DNA of 64,000 bases from Naasia sp. SYSU D00948 (GTDB taxonomy: Bacteria > Actinomycetota > Actinomycetes > Actinomycetales > Microbacteriaceae): assembly GCF_017916515.1 (NCBI RefSeq), contig NZ_JAFMTA010000001.1, forward strand, positions 2,283,127 through 2,347,126. Direction: 5' to 3'. This document shows, in pieces, positions 45,217-55,372 of this stretch. Both the position numbers and the translations under genes were made by a program. Every line of letters starts with the position of its first letter. The first letter of the stretch is position 1. The notes under the pieces were generated by a model that had not been told where the DNA came from, searched no databases, and saw only the letters and a list, made by a program, of their open reading frames with translations.

Positions 45217-45546
45217 GTGGTCTCGATCTTCTCGCGCATCCTCTCGGGGGACATCCCGGGCGAGATCGTGCACGAGACCGACCGGCTCTTCGTGATCCGC
45301 GACATCGCGCCGAAGGCGCCCGTGCACCTGCTCGTGATCCCCAAGACGGAGCAGTACGCGAACGTCGTGGAGCTCGCAGCGGAGGACCCGGCCCTCCTCG
45401 CGGAGATGGTCGCGGTCGCCGGTGATCTGGCGGGCGGGGACTTCCGCCTGATCTTCAACACGGGCGAGGGCGCCGGCCAGACGGTGTTCCACGTCCACGC
45501 CCACGTACTCGCGGGCGGTCTATCGGAAGGATCCCTTGGCGACTGA
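45217..45546 (+). CDS. hinT: HIT-family nucleotide hydrolase (HinT)
   Basis: 109 residues. SIFSRILSGDIPGEIVHETDRLFVIRDI start and the histidine triad HVHAHVLAGG near the end. It hydrolyses purine nucleoside phosphoramidates. GTG 45217 fits the family start and the -10 spacing. It overlaps phoH by 11 nt and begins the phoH-ybeY-corC-era operon. Confidence 0.94.
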   Translation: MVSIFSRILSGDIPGEIVHETDRLFVIRDIAPKAPVHLLVIPKTEQYANVVELAAEDPALLAEMVAVAGDLAGGDFRLIFNTGEGAGQTVFHVHAHVLAGGLSEGSLGD

Positions 45547-46675
45547 CGCGACCCCGCACGACGGACGGCAGGAGTCGGACGCGGAAGTCCGCGTCGCGGT
45601 GGACGGAGTCGCCATGGTGCGGCTGCTCGGACCTCAGGACCGGTTTCTGAAGCAGATTGAGTCCCGGTTCCCGCGCGTGTCCCTCCTCGCCCGCGGCAAC
45701 GAGCTCACGCTGCGCGGGGAGCGCGGCGAGGTCGAGGCGGCCCGCCGCCTCATCGAGGAGCTCCTGCAGATGGTCCGCAACGGGCAGGAGCTCAACCCCG
45801 TCGACGTGGGCAGCTCCGCCCGCATCCTCGAGAGCGACCCGTCGTCCAGCCCCTCGGAGCTGCTCGGGCAAGCGATCCTCACCGCGCGCGGCAAGGCGAT
45901 CCGCCCCAAGACGCTGGGGCAGCGCGAGTACGTCGACGCGATCGACAAGAACACCATCGTGTTCGGGATCGGCCCCGCCGGCACCGGCAAGACCTACCTC
46001 GCGATGGCGAAGGCCGTGCAGGCCCTCCAGCGCAAGGAAGTCAGCCGCATCATCCTGACCCGTCCCGCGGTGGAGGCGGGGGAGCGCCTCGGCTACCTCC
46101 CGGGCAGCCTCACGGACAAGATCGACCCGTACCTGCGGCCGCTCTACGACGCGCTCAACGAGATGCTCGACCCGGAGATCGTGCCGAAGCTCATGGCGAC
46201 GTCGACGATCGAGGTCGCCCCGCTCGCGTACATGCGCGGCCGCACCCTCAACGACTCCTTCGTCGTGCTCGACGAGGCGCAGAACACGACGCCCGAGCAG
46301 ATGAAGATGTTCCTCACCCGGCTCGGCTTCGGCTCGAAGATGGTCGTCACGGGCGACATCACCCAGATCGACCTGCCGACGGGCGCCAGCGGACTCCAGC
46401 TCGTCACGAAGGTGCTGAAGGACATCCCGGACATCCACTTCTCGCGGCTCACGAGCGACGACGTGGTGCGGCACGCTCTGGTCGGGAAGATCGTCGACGC
46501 GTACACGACGTACGACCAGACGCAGCTCGCCCGCCAGTTCGAGCGTCGGCCGGAGCGGGCCGAGCGCGCGCACGAGCCGGAAGGCGCGCGGGTCCCCGGC
46601 GACTACCGTCCGCCGCAGAACCGGGCGGAGCGCCGATCGCAGGACGGCTTCGGTTCCGGTCGGAGGAACGGATGA
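45536..46675 (+). CDS. phoH: PhoH-like ATPase/RNA helicase-related protein
   Basis: 379 residues. An N-terminal KH-like portion, then Walker A GPAGTGKTYLA (about 144), the block RIILTRPAVEAGERLGYLPG, and Walker B VVLDEAQNTT (about 244). Usually linked to YbeY and RNA processing. TTG start with GGAAGGA 5 nt upstream, inside the hinT end. The basic C-terminal tail is variable. Confidence 0.93.
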   Translation: MATDATPHDGRQESDAEVRVAVDGVAMVRLLGPQDRFLKQIESRFPRVSLLARGNELTLRGERGEVEAARRLIEELLQMVRNGQELNPVDVGSSARILESDPSSSPSELLGQAILTARGKAIRPKTLGQREYVDAIDKNTIVFGIGPAGTGKTYLAMAKAVQALQRKEVSRIILTRPAVEAGERLGYLPGSLTDKIDPYLRPLYDALNEMLDPEIVPKLMATSTIEVAPLAYMRGRTLNDSFVVLDEAQNTTPEQMKMFLTRLGFGSKMVVTGDITQIDLPTGASGLQLVTKVLKDIPDIHFSRLTSDDVVRHALVGKIVDAYTTYDQTQLARQFERRPERAERAHEPEGARVPGDYRPPQNRAERRSQDGFGSGRRNG

Positions 46676-47148
46676 GCGTCGAGGTCAACAACGAGTCCGG
46701 CGTCCCGGTCGACGAGGCCGCGATCCAGCGGCTGATCACGTTCGCGCTGGACTCCCTGCACGTCCACCCGGACGCCGAGGTCGCCGTCGTGTTCGTCGAC
46801 GAGGCGGCCATGGAGCAGCTGCACGTCCAGTGGATGGACGAGCCCGGACCCACGGATGTCCTCAGCTTCCCCATGGACGAGCTCCGGCCCGGCACCGAGG
46901 AGCACGAGACGCCGCCCGGGCTGCTCGGCGACATCGTCGTCTGCCCCCAGGTGGCGCAGGTGCAGGCCGAGCAGGCGGGGCACTCCCTCCTCGACGAGAT
47001 CGAGCTGCTCACCGCTCACGGGCTCCTGCACCTCCTCGGCTTCGACCACGCCGAGCCGGAGGAGGAGCGGGAGATGTTCGGCCTCCAGCGCGACATCCTC
47101 GCCGGCTTCGCGGCTGACGAGAAGAAGCGCGGCTCCCGGCGACGATGA
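46672..47148 (+). CDS. ybeY: Endoribonuclease YbeY
   Basis: 158 residues. Metal motif HGLLHLLGFDH near residue 118 (three His, as in HGxLHLxGxDH). It acts in 16S rRNA 3' maturation and ribosome quality control. ATG overlaps the phoH stop; TGA overlaps the next ATG. Confidence 0.96.
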   Translation: MSVEVNNESGVPVDEAAIQRLITFALDSLHVHPDAEVAVVFVDEAAMEQLHVQWMDEPGPTDVLSFPMDELRPGTEEHETPPGLLGDIVVCPQVAQVQAEQAGHSLLDEIELLTAHGLLHLLGFDHAEPEEEREMFGLQRDILAGFAADEKKRGSRRR

Positions 47149-48551
47149 CCCTCTGGCTGATCCTCACCGCCTTCCTCCTGGTCGCGTTCGCCGGGCTGAT
47201 GGCCGCCGCGGACTCCGCGATCGGGTCGCTGTCGCGGGCCGACATCCTCGACCTCGCCCTCACCGCGCGCGCCAGGCGCTCCCTGGTCGCGATCGCGGAG
47301 GACAGCGGCGCGCACGTCAACGCGATCAGCTTCATGCGTGTCACGTCCGAGACGACCGCGGCGGTCCTCGTCACCTTCGCGCTCGCCAACGCCATCGACG
47401 AGCTGTGGCTCGCGCTCCTGCTCTCGGCGCTCACCATGACCGCCGCGTCGTTCGTGCTCGTCGGCTCCAGCCCGCGCAGCGTCGGGCGCGCGCACGCGAC
47501 GACCGTGCTGCGGTTCGCGGCACCCATCGTGCGCGGGGTCCGGGTCCTCCTCGGCCCGATCGCGAACGCGCTCGTCGTCCTCGGCAACTGGGTCACCCCC
47601 GGGCGGCCTCGCGCCGCGACGTTCACCTCGGAGGACCAGCTGCTCAGCATGGTCGACGAGGCGACCGAGCTCGACGTCCTCGAGGAGGGCGACCGCGAGC
47701 TCATCCACTCGATCTTCGAGTTCAACGACACGCTCGTGCGCGAGGTGATGATCCCGCGCACCGACATGGGCACCATCGACCGGACCGCGACCGTCGGCGA
47801 GGCGATGGACCTGTTCCTCTCCCGCGGCTACTCGCGCCTCCCGGTCACCCGCGACAACGACGTGGACGACATCGTCGGCATCCTCTACCTGCGCGACCTC
47901 GCCCGGCTGCTCCACCAGCGCAGCCAGGACGCGGAGACCCTCGGGATCGAGGACTTCGTGCGGCCCGCCCTGTTCATCCCGGAGTCCAAGAAGGCGGATG
48001 CGACCCTCCGGCAGATGCAGGTCGAGTCGAATCACATCGCGATGGTGGTCGACGAGTACGGCGGCATCGCGGGCCTCGTCACGATGGAGGACCTCATCGA
48101 GGAGCTCGTCGGCGAGATCTCCGACGAGTACGACCGCGCCGGGGACGAGATCGAGCGCCTCGCGGACGGCGTCTACCGCGTGAGCCCGCGTCTCCCGATC
48201 GACGAGCTCGGCGACCTCTTCGACCTCGAGCTGGAGGACGAGGACGTCGACTCGGTCGGGGGGCTTCTCACGAAGGCGCTGGGCCGCCTGCCCGAACGCG
48301 GCTCCGTGGCGCGTGTCGCGGGGCTCCTCCTCACCGCCGAGCGGACGGACGGGCGCCGGCGCCGGCTCAGCGCCGTGCGCGTCGAGCGCGACCCGGAGGC
48401 GCCGTTCACGGATGAGGAGGCCCTCCGCGCGACCCTGCCGGACGGGACCCACGTCCGGACCAGCGGACCGGATCCGATCGCGCTGCGCGGAGGCGTCGAC
48501 GAGGACTCGTCCGAGGACGTCGAGCCGAGCACGGTGGAGGCGGCGAGATGA
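47145..48551 (+). CDS. CNNM/CorC-family membrane protein with CBS pair
   Basis: 468 residues. DUF21 (CNNM) membrane domain with about four helices (1-130), two CBS domains (about 205-330: [33 protein letters not shown]), and a C-terminal CorC_HlyC domain ([32 protein letters not shown]). Probably Mg2+ efflux or homeostasis. ATGA overlaps join it to ybeY and era. Confidence 0.93.
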   Translation: MTLWLILTAFLLVAFAGLMAAADSAIGSLSRADILDLALTARARRSLVAIAEDSGAHVNAISFMRVTSETTAAVLVTFALANAIDELWLALLLSALTMTAASFVLVGSSPRSVGRAHATTVLRFAAPIVRGVRVLLGPIANALVVLGNWVTPGRPRAATFTSEDQLLSMVDEATELDVLEEGDRELIHSIFEFNDTLVREVMIPRTDMGTIDRTATVGEAMDLFLSRGYSRLPVTRDNDVDDIVGILYLRDLARLLHQRSQDAETLGIEDFVRPALFIPESKKADATLRQMQVESNHIAMVVDEYGGIAGLVTMEDLIEELVGEISDEYDRAGDEIERLADGVYRVSPRLPIDELGDLFDLELEDEDVDSVGGLLTKALGRLPERGSVARVAGLLLTAERTDGRRRRLSAVRVERDPEAPFTDEEALRATLPDGTHVRTSGPDPIALRGGVDEDSSEDVEPSTVEAAR

Positions 48552-49435
48552 CGCACCGCGCGGGCTTCGTCTCCTTCGTCGGACGTCCGAACGTCGGCAA
48601 GTCGACCCTCATGAACGCCCTCGTCGGCGAGAAGGTGGCGATCACCTCGCCGAAGCCGCAGACCACCCGCCGCGCGATCCGCGGCGTCGTGCACGCGCCC
48701 GAGGGGCAGCTGATCGTCGTCGACACCCCGGGTGTGCACCGCCCGCGGACGCTGCTCGGCGAGCGGCTCAACGACCTCGTGGCCGCCACTCTCGGCGACG
48801 TCGACGTGATCGCGATGTGCTTTCCGGCGGACGAGCCGATCGGCCCCGGTGACCGGTTCATCAACACCTCGCTGGACGACTACCCGCGGGCGAAGAAGGT
48901 CGCCGTCGTCACGAAGGTGGATGCGGCCTCCCGTGACCGCGTCGCCGAGCAGCTGCTCGCCGTCTCCCAGCTGCGCGAGTGGGAGAGCCTCATCCCCGTC
49001 TCGGCGACCGACGGCATTCAGCTCGACGTCCTCGTGACGGAGCTGCTCGCCCTCATGCCCGAGTCCCCGCCGCTCTACGGCGAGGGCACCGTCACCGAGG
49101 AGAGCAGCACCGACCGGATCGCGGAGCTCGTGCGCGAGGCCGCGCTCGAGGGCGTCAGCGAGGAGCTGCCGCACTCCATCGCCGTCACCGTCGAGGACCT
49201 CGTCGAGCGCGAGGACAAGGACCTGCTCGAGATCTACGCGAACCTCTACGTCGAGCGCGACAGCCAGAAGGGCATCATCATCGGCAAGGGCGGCAGCCGC
49301 CTCGCCGGGATCGGGACCCGCGCACGAGCGTCGATCGAGCCGCTGGTCGGCAAGCCGGTGTACCTGTCGCTGCGGGTGAAGGTGGCCAAGGAGTGGCAGC
49401 GCGACCCGAAGCAGCTCGGCCGCCTCGGCTTCTGA
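48548..49435 (+). CDS. era: GTPase Era
   Basis: 295 residues. G1 GRPNVGKST, G3 DTPGVHRPR, G4 TKVD, then the C-terminal KH domain with IIIGKGGSRLAGIGTRAR. It binds the 16S rRNA 3' end in 30S assembly. The start is coupled to the CorC gene by ATGA. Confidence 0.97.
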   Translation: MTHRAGFVSFVGRPNVGKSTLMNALVGEKVAITSPKPQTTRRAIRGVVHAPEGQLIVVDTPGVHRPRTLLGERLNDLVAATLGDVDVIAMCFPADEPIGPGDRFINTSLDDYPRAKKVAVVTKVDAASRDRVAEQLLAVSQLREWESLIPVSATDGIQLDVLVTELLALMPESPPLYGEGTVTEESSTDRIAELVREAALEGVSEELPHSIAVTVEDLVEREDKDLLEIYANLYVERDSQKGIIIGKGGSRLAGIGTRARASIEPLVGKPVYLSLRVKVAKEWQRDPKQLGRLGF

Positions 49436-49467
49436 CGCCGCACTCTCACGACGAGCTGACCCTCCCC

Positions 49468-49526
49468 TCGAAGTGCCACCTGGTGCTCCCAAACGGGCGG
49501 AATGGGAGCACCAGGTGGCATCTCGA
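49468..49526 (-). repeat. 59-bp palindromic element, copy C
   Basis: Arms 49468-49490 and 49504-49526 (21 of 23 pairing) around a 13-nt loop, opposite orientation to copies A and B. It starts 32 nt after the era stop. The loop-proximal arm bases CTCCC/GGGAG replace CTGTC/GACAG of copy A on both sides, preserving the pairing. Confidence 0.88.
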
Positions 49527-49567
49527 CGGGGAGGAACACCCCTAGCCTGGGAGCGGATGGGGGGCGG

Positions 49568-50866
49568 ATGCCGAGCTGGATGGAGACGGTCAGCATCGTC
49601 GACGGGCCCCTCTTCTCCGGGGTCTTCGCCGTCGCGGGCACCCTGCTGCTCGTCCTCCTGAGCCCGGCGCCGTGGCAGCTGCGGCCGCTGCGGCGCCACG
49701 TCCTCGTCGCCGCGATCGCGGCGCTGACCGGCGGTGCCGTCGGCGCCCTCGCGACCTGGCTCCTCGGGGACGTGCTGAACATCTTCGGCATCTCGCTCAC
49801 CTGGGTGGTCCGCTGGGCGAACGCGCTGGCGGGCGCGGCGGCGGGAATCGCGATCGCGGCGCTCGTCCGGACCCGCTGGCCCCGCAAGGTCCTCGCCGTC
49901 CTCACGCTCGTCGTCACCGCGCTGGGCCTCGGGATGGTCATCAACGTCGACTTCGGCCAGTACCCGAGGCTGGGGGACGCGCTCGGCACGACGTACACGG
50001 CGGCGGCCGACCTGCCGCCGCGAGTCGAGGCCGCGCCGCCGGTCGAGCAGTGGACGCCGCCGCAGGACCTTCCCGACCGCGGCCACGTCGGACGGGTCAC
50101 CATCCCGGCCACCGTCTCCGGGTTCCCGGCGCGGCCGGCGTACGTGTACCTGCCGCCCGCCGCCCTCGCCGAGGAGCCTCCGGCGCTGCCGGTCGTCGTG
50201 GCGCTCGCCGGGCAGCCGGGGGAGCCGGCCGACATGTTCCGCGCGGCGGGCATCGACACGATCCTCGACGACCTCGCGGAGGAGCACGAGGGACTCGCCC
50301 CCATCGTCGTCGTGCCCGACCAGCTCGGCAACCCGACCGAGAACCCCATGTGCGTCGACGGCGAGCTCGGGAACTCGGCGACCTACCTCACCGTCGATGT
50401 CCCTGCCTGGATCCGCGCCCGCCTCAACGTGTCCGCCGACCGGACCGACTGGACCATCGCCGGGTTCTCCCAGGGCGGCACCTGCTCGCTCCAGCTCGGC
50501 GCCGGGCACCCCGAGCTGTTCGGCGCCCTCCTCGACATCGCAGGCGAGGAGGCCCCCACCCTCGGCTCGCCCGAGGCCACCGTGGATCGCGGCTTCGGCG
50601 GCGACGCGGAGGCGTACCGCGCCGCGACCCCGGCCGCGCTCCTCGAGGCCGGCGCCCCGTACCGCGACACCGTCGCCGTCTTCGTCGCCGGGGAGAACGA
50701 CAGGAAGTACTCTGCCTCCATGCGGACGGTGTCCGCACAGGCGGCCGAAGCCGGCATGGCGGTGACCGTCCTGGTCTCGCCGCGCACGGCTCACGACTGG
50801 AACACCGCGCGCTTCGGGCTGCGCGAGGGGTTCGAGCGGCTGCTGCCACGGTGGGGGATCGGATGA
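49568..50866 (+). CDS. Membrane-anchored esterase (alpha/beta hydrolase)
   Basis: 432 residues. Four N-terminal helices (about 15-130), then an extracellular esterase-D-like domain: VVVALAGQPGEPADMFRAAG, nucleophile GFSQGGTCSL (Ser about 302), and His in SPRTAHDW (about 405). It resembles mycolyltransferase/esterase-D proteins that act on cell-envelope substrates. ATG 49568 has GGGGGGCGG just upstream and TAGCCT at 49543-49548. The ATGA overlap with the MprF-like gene implies joint work at the membrane. Confidence 0.85.
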   Translation: MPSWMETVSIVDGPLFSGVFAVAGTLLLVLLSPAPWQLRPLRRHVLVAAIAALTGGAVGALATWLLGDVLNIFGISLTWVVRWANALAGAAAGIAIAALVRTRWPRKVLAVLTLVVTALGLGMVINVDFGQYPRLGDALGTTYTAAADLPPRVEAAPPVEQWTPPQDLPDRGHVGRVTIPATVSGFPARPAYVYLPPAALAEEPPALPVVVALAGQPGEPADMFRAAGIDTILDDLAEEHEGLAPIVVVPDQLGNPTENPMCVDGELGNSATYLTVDVPAWIRARLNVSADRTDWTIAGFSQGGTCSLQLGAGHPELFGALLDIAGEEAPTLGSPEATVDRGFGGDAEAYRAATPAALLEAGAPYRDTVAVFVAGENDRKYSASMRTVSAQAAEAGMAVTVLVSPRTAHDWNTARFGLREGFERLLPRWGIG

Positions 50867-53349
50867 GGCGCATTCGGCGCGAGGCGCTGCGGCATCCCGC
50901 CACGCTGATGCTGGCGGGACTGATGGCGCTGCTCGGCGTCCTCACGGCGCCCGTGCGCATGCTCGCCGAGGAGCCGTTCCGCCGCCTCGTCGGAACCGGT
51001 CTCGGCACCGTCGAGGACGCCTCCTGGTCGCCGTTCACGTACGGGCTCTTCGCCGACCACCCCCTCGAGCTCGGCGTCGCCCTCGTCGCGCTCGCCCTGC
51101 TCGTCGCGCCGGCGGAGCGGCTCATGGGCGCCTGGCGCACGCTGCTCGTCGCGCTCCTCGCCCCGGCCCTCGGCGCCTCCGCGGGGATGCTGCTGCAGGG
51201 CGCCGACATCCTCGGTCTGGGCGCCTGGAACGACGGCCGCGCCGTGATCGACCCGCTCGCCCCCGCCGTCGGGGCGCTCATGGCGGCGAGCGTCTCCGCC
51301 GTCCGGCTGTGGCGGCGGCGGATCCGGATCCTCGGCGTGTCGGCGCTGCTGCTGATGGTCCTGTACTCGGGCACGAGCGTCGACCTCTTCCGGTTCCTGA
51401 CGGCGCTCGCGGGACTCGTCCTCGGCCTGGTCCTGCTCGCGGAGCGCCGGCCCACCGTCACCTGGGCGCGGAGCTCGCAGCACGAGGCGCGGACGCTGCT
51501 CGCCGGCCTCGTCCTCGCCGCGGCCGTCGCTCCGTTCGCCGCCATCGCGAGCGGGATGCCGTGGGGTCCGCTGCATCCGCTCGGACTGCTGCTGCAGCCG
51601 GGCGCGAGCGGGGCGGCCGGCTGCGCCGACCAGGTCGCCACCCCCGCCTGCGTCGCGGAGCTGGCGCTCGCACGGCTCTCGGGTCCCGGCCCGGTCCTGC
51701 TGTCGGTCCTGCCGCTGCTGGTCCTCGCCCTCGCGGCGTACGGGATGCTGCGCGGGCGCCGCGTCGCGGCGTGGCTCGCCGCGACGGTCAACCTGCTCCT
51801 CGCCGGGCTGGCGGCGTTCTACTTCGTGATCCTGCCGGCGGTCCCCGACGGCGACCAGCTCGAGCTGGTCGCCCCGGATCGGGCGCTCGTGCCGATCGCG
51901 CTCTCGGTGCTGCTCCCGCTCGGCCTCGCCGTCCGGATCGCGTTCGCGCTCCCGCACTTCACGGTCCGTCCCGGCTGGCCCGCGCTGCGCCGCTACCTCG
52001 GCACCATCGCGGCTGCGGCAGCGGGAAGCGCCGTCCTCTACGTCGGCGCCGGTTTCCTCCTCCGCACGCAGTTCGAGCCGCCGGTGACCCTGTTCGCCCT
52101 CCTCGTCGACCTGCCCGAGCGCTTCGTCCCGGTCGGCTACCTGACGCTGCGCGAGCTCCAGTTCGTCCCGGCCGGCCTCGCCGCCGACCTCGTCCACGCC
52201 TGGGTCGGTCCCGCGTTCTGGGCCGTCGTCCTCGTCGCCACGGCGGTCGTCATATACGAGGCGGCCGGACGCGAGAAGGCCGGCGACCTCGGGCGCATCC
52301 GGGCCATGCTGAGGCAGGAGGGATGCGGCTCCCTCTCCTACATGGCCACCTGGCAGGGCAACGACTACTGGTTCACCGACGACGGCCGCCTCGCGGTGGC
52401 CTACCGCGTGGTCTCCGACGTCGCCCTGACGACCGGGCCGCCCATCGGGCCGCGCGCCGGCCGCGCTGAGGCCGCGCTCGCGTTCGCCGCCCACTGCGGG
52501 GACAACGGCTGGATCCCGGCGTTCTACGGCATCGACGAGGGTCTGCGGAGCGCGCTGCAGGAGCGGGGCTGGCACGCCACAGAGGTGGGGGACGACGCCG
52601 TGCTGGACCCGCAGACCCTGGTGATGGCGGGCAAGCGCTGGCAGGACGTCCGCACGTCGCTGAACCGGGCGCGGAAGCTCGGCTTCACCGACGAGTGGAC
52701 GACGTGGGAGCAGCTGGGACTCGCGGCGCGCAGCCAGATCGAGGCGATCAGCGAGGACTGGGTCGCCGCCCGGAACCTCCCGGAGATGGACTTCACCCTC
52801 GGCGGCCTCGACGAGATGCAGGACCCCGAGGTCCGTCTGCTCCTCGCCGTCGATCCCGCCGGGCGGATCGATGCGGTGACCAGCTGGCTCCCCACCTACA
52901 GCGAGGGGGAGGTGATCGGCTGGACGCTCGACGTCATGCGCAGGCGGGCGGACAGCATGAACGGCGTCGTCGAGTTCCTGATCGCCCGGATGCTGCATCG
53001 GGCGAAGGAGCGCGGCCTGAGCTTCGTCAGCCTGTCGGCGGCGCCGCTCTCCCGGGCGGTGCAGCCGACCGGCGACCTCGCCGGATCCGTGCTCGGCTTC
53101 CTCGGCCGGCGCCTGGAGGCGCTCTACGGCTTCCGCTCGCTCCTCGCCTTCAAGCTCAAGTTCCAGCCCGTGTTCCGGCCGCTGCACCTGGCGTTCCCCG
53201 ACGCCGTCATGCTTCCGCCGGTCGCGATGGCGATCGCGCGCGCCTACCTGCCCGAGCTCACGATGCAGCAGGCGGTGACCCTGACCCGGTCGCTCGTGTT
53301 CGCGAGCGACGCGGGCCGGGCCGCCGGACCGAAGGTGCCGACCCGCTGA
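50863..53349 (+). CDS. MprF-like (DUF2156) multispanning membrane protein
   Basis: 828 residues. About 14 N-terminal helices (1-470) followed by a cytoplasmic DUF2156/GNAT-like domain: RIRAMLRQEGCGSLSYMATWQGNDYWFTDDG, VVSDVALTTGPPIGP, RWQDVRTSLNRARKLGF, and GWTLDVMRRRADSMNGVVEFLI. This is the catalytic part of phosphatidylglycerol lysyltransferases and related lipid aminoacylases that change surface charge. The membrane domain is longer than in MprF and includes a rhomboid-like first block. The exact substrate is unknown. Confidence 0.85.
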   Translation: MRRIRREALRHPATLMLAGLMALLGVLTAPVRMLAEEPFRRLVGTGLGTVEDASWSPFTYGLFADHPLELGVALVALALLVAPAERLMGAWRTLLVALLAPALGASAGMLLQGADILGLGAWNDGRAVIDPLAPAVGALMAASVSAVRLWRRRIRILGVSALLLMVLYSGTSVDLFRFLTALAGLVLGLVLLAERRPTVTWARSSQHEARTLLAGLVLAAAVAPFAAIASGMPWGPLHPLGLLLQPGASGAAGCADQVATPACVAELALARLSGPGPVLLSVLPLLVLALAAYGMLRGRRVAAWLAATVNLLLAGLAAFYFVILPAVPDGDQLELVAPDRALVPIALSVLLPLGLAVRIAFALPHFTVRPGWPALRRYLGTIAAAAAGSAVLYVGAGFLLRTQFEPPVTLFALLVDLPERFVPVGYLTLRELQFVPAGLAADLVHAWVGPAFWAVVLVATAVVIYEAAGREKAGDLGRIRAMLRQEGCGSLSYMATWQGNDYWFTDDGRLAVAYRVVSDVALTTGPPIGPRAGRAEAALAFAAHCGDNGWIPAFYGIDEGLRSALQERGWHATEVGDDAVLDPQTLVMAGKRWQDVRTSLNRARKLGFTDEWTTWEQLGLAARSQIEAISEDWVAARNLPEMDFTLGGLDEMQDPEVRLLLAVDPAGRIDAVTSWLPTYSEGEVIGWTLDVMRRRADSMNGVVEFLIARMLHRAKERGLSFVSLSAAPLSRAVQPTGDLAGSVLGFLGRRLEALYGFRSLLAFKLKFQPVFRPLHLAFPDAVMLPPVAMAIARAYLPELTMQQAVTLTRSLVFASDAGRAAGPKVPTR

Positions 53350-53352
53350 CGG

Positions 53353-55290
53353 TCAGTCGCCGTCCCGGTCGATCGTGACGCTCTGGTCGCCGTGGTCGAT
53401 CCGGAAGGTCAGCGCGCCACGGCGGACGCGCTCCTGCCCCTTGGGCACCTCCTCGGTCTCGACACCGGCCTCCTCGAGAACCGTGCGGAGCAGCGCGGCG
53501 CGCGCCGCCGGTTCCGGCAGCGTGGCGACGTACCACGCTGCACCCGATCCCGTCTCGTTGCGGGTCACCGCGGGGGAGCCCTCGAGCCCGGGCTCGGCGA
53601 AGCGGGCGAGCACCGCGGCCTCCCTCGGCCGGACGACCTCCGCCCAGTGCAGGCCCTCGGCTCGCCCGCCCACGATGTCGCCCTCGAACGGGACGTTGGG
53701 CACGGTGGCGGCCTCGGGGGTCACGTCCGCTCCCGCGTAGGGACCGATCGCGCCGGCGCTGGGGGAGAACTCCTCGATCCAGAGTCCCAGAGTCTCCTGG
53801 AGCCGGCCGAGGTAGCCGCCGAGCCGGACGTGCAGGTCCTCGTCGAGGATCGCCGTCTGGTGCGTCACGAGCAGGCGGCCGCCGGATGACGCGTACTCGT
53901 GCAGGCTCTCGAGCTGCGCGTCCGTCGCGACGAAGAGGCTCGGGACGAGGACGAGCCCGTACGCGCTGAGGTCGCTCTGCGGCTGGACGAAGTCGACGAC
54001 GACGCCGAGCGCCTGGAGGGAGCGGTGCCAGGCGAAGACGCCGGACAGGTAGGGGACCGCGGTGGGGGACGCGGGCTGCTCGATCGCCCACCAGCTGTCC
54101 CAGTCGAACACCATGGCGACGCGGGCCGGCACGCGGGTTCCGACGACCTCGTCGGAGAGCTCCTTCAGCTCCCCGCCGAGCGCCTCGATCTCACGCCACA
54201 CCCGGGTGTCCGTGCCGCCGTGCGGCACCATCCCCGAATGGAACTTCTCCGCCCCGGCGGCGGACTGCCGCCACTGGAAGTAGAGGATGCCGTCCGCACC
54301 GCGCGCGACCGCCTGGTAGGACCAGGCACGCATCTGGCCCGCCGCCTTCGGCTTGTTCCGCTGCCGCCAGTTGACGGCGCTCGGCGCCTGCTCCATGAGG
54401 ATCCAGGGCTGACCGCCGCGCAGCGACCGCATGAGATCGCGGGACATCGCGGCGAACTCGATCGCGTCGGGATCCGCGGGGTCCGGATACGAGTCGTCGG
54501 CGATGACGTCGACCTCAGGCGCCCAGGCCCAGTAGTCGACGGGCTTGAAGAAGCCCATGAAGTTGGTCGTGATCGGGACGCCCGGCGAGACCCGGCGCAG
54601 GATGGCCACCTCGCTCCGGTAGCACTCGAGGAGCTCGCCGCTGCTGAACCGGTCGAAGTCGATCACCTGGGTCGGGTTCTGGAACGTGGGGGCGGACCGC
54701 GGCGGCAGGATCTCGTCGAACGAGTCGTAGCGCTGCGACCAGAACGCCGTGCCCCAGGCGCGGTTGAGCTCCTCGACCGTGCCGTACTTCTCCTCGAGCC
54801 ACCGGCGGAACGCCTCCGCCGACACGTCGCAGTAGCAGCGCGGGACGTGGCAGCCGTACTCGTTGTTGACGTGCCACAGCTCGAGCGCGGGATGCTGCGC
54901 GTAGCGCTCCGCGAGAGCGGTCACGAGCCGGGCGGCGTGCTCCCGGTAGACGGGCGAGCTCGGGCAGTAGTGCTGCCGGCCTCCCGGCCACAGCGTCGTG
55001 CCGTCCTGGGTGACGGGCAGCATCTCGGGGTGGAGCTTGCTGAGCCACGGGGGAGGGGAGGCGGTCGCGGTGGCGAGGTCCACCCGCACGCCGCCGGCGT
55101 GGAGCCCGTCGAGCACCCGGTCGAGCCACTCGAAGTCGTACTCGCCGGGGCGCGGCTCGAGCTTCGCCCAGGAGAAGACGCCGACCGTCGCGAGGTTCAC
55201 GCCGGCCCGCTGCATGAGCTGGACGTCCTCCTGCCACACCTCCTCCGGCCACTGCTCAGGGTTGTAGTCGCCGCCGTACCAGATGGGCAT
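53353..55290 (-). CDS. GH42 beta-galactosidase (zinc-type)
   Basis: 645 residues. Catalytic acid/base Glu144 in HVNNEYG and nucleophile Glu300 in ILMEQAPS. The Cys cluster of GH42 zinc enzymes is present (Cys109, Cys147, Cys152, Cys154). The barrel is followed by the trimerisation domain (about 395-590) and a short beta domain. No signal peptide, so cytoplasmic hydrolysis of an imported beta-galactoside. It is the last gene of the operon; AGAGGA lies 6 nt before the ATG. It ends 3 nt from the convergent MprF-like gene. Confidence 0.94.
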   Translation of the reverse strand: MPIWYGGDYNPEQWPEEVWQEDVQLMQRAGVNLATVGVFSWAKLEPRPGEYDFEWLDRVLDGLHAGGVRVDLATATASPPPWLSKLHPEMLPVTQDGTTLWPGGRQHYCPSSPVYREHAARLVTALAERYAQHPALELWHVNNEYGCHVPRCYCDVSAEAFRRWLEEKYGTVEELNRAWGTAFWSQRYDSFDEILPPRSAPTFQNPTQVIDFDRFSSGELLECYRSEVAILRRVSPGVPITTNFMGFFKPVDYWAWAPEVDVIADDSYPDPADPDAIEFAAMSRDLMRSLRGGQPWILMEQAPSAVNWRQRNKPKAAGQMRAWSYQAVARGADGILYFQWRQSAAGAEKFHSGMVPHGGTDTRVWREIEALGGELKELSDEVVGTRVPARVAMVFDWDSWWAIEQPASPTAVPYLSGVFAWHRSLQALGVVVDFVQPQSDLSAYGLVLVPSLFVATDAQLESLHEYASSGGRLLVTHQTAILDEDLHVRLGGYLGRLQETLGLWIEEFSPSAGAIGPYAGADVTPEAATVPNVPFEGDIVGGRAEGLHWAEVVRPREAAVLARFAEPGLEGSPAVTRNETGSGAAWYVATLPEPAARAALLRTVLEEAGVETEEVPKGQERVRRGALTFRIDHGDQSVTIDRDGD

Positions 55291-55327
55291 CCTCGTCCTC
55301 TCGTTTCGCCTTCTCGACGCTATGTGC

Positions 55328-55344
55328 CCCGCCGTCGCGGCGGG
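55328..55344 (-). promoter_or_regulatory. Short intercistronic hairpin before second GH42 gene
   Basis: CCCGCCG-TCG-CGGCGGG, a 7-bp stem between the permease stop and the GH42 start. It may attenuate or stabilise the mRNA; no T-tract follows. Confidence 0.45.
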
Positions 55345-55372
55345 ACGCGCTTCCCGTCCGTCTCGGGACGTG

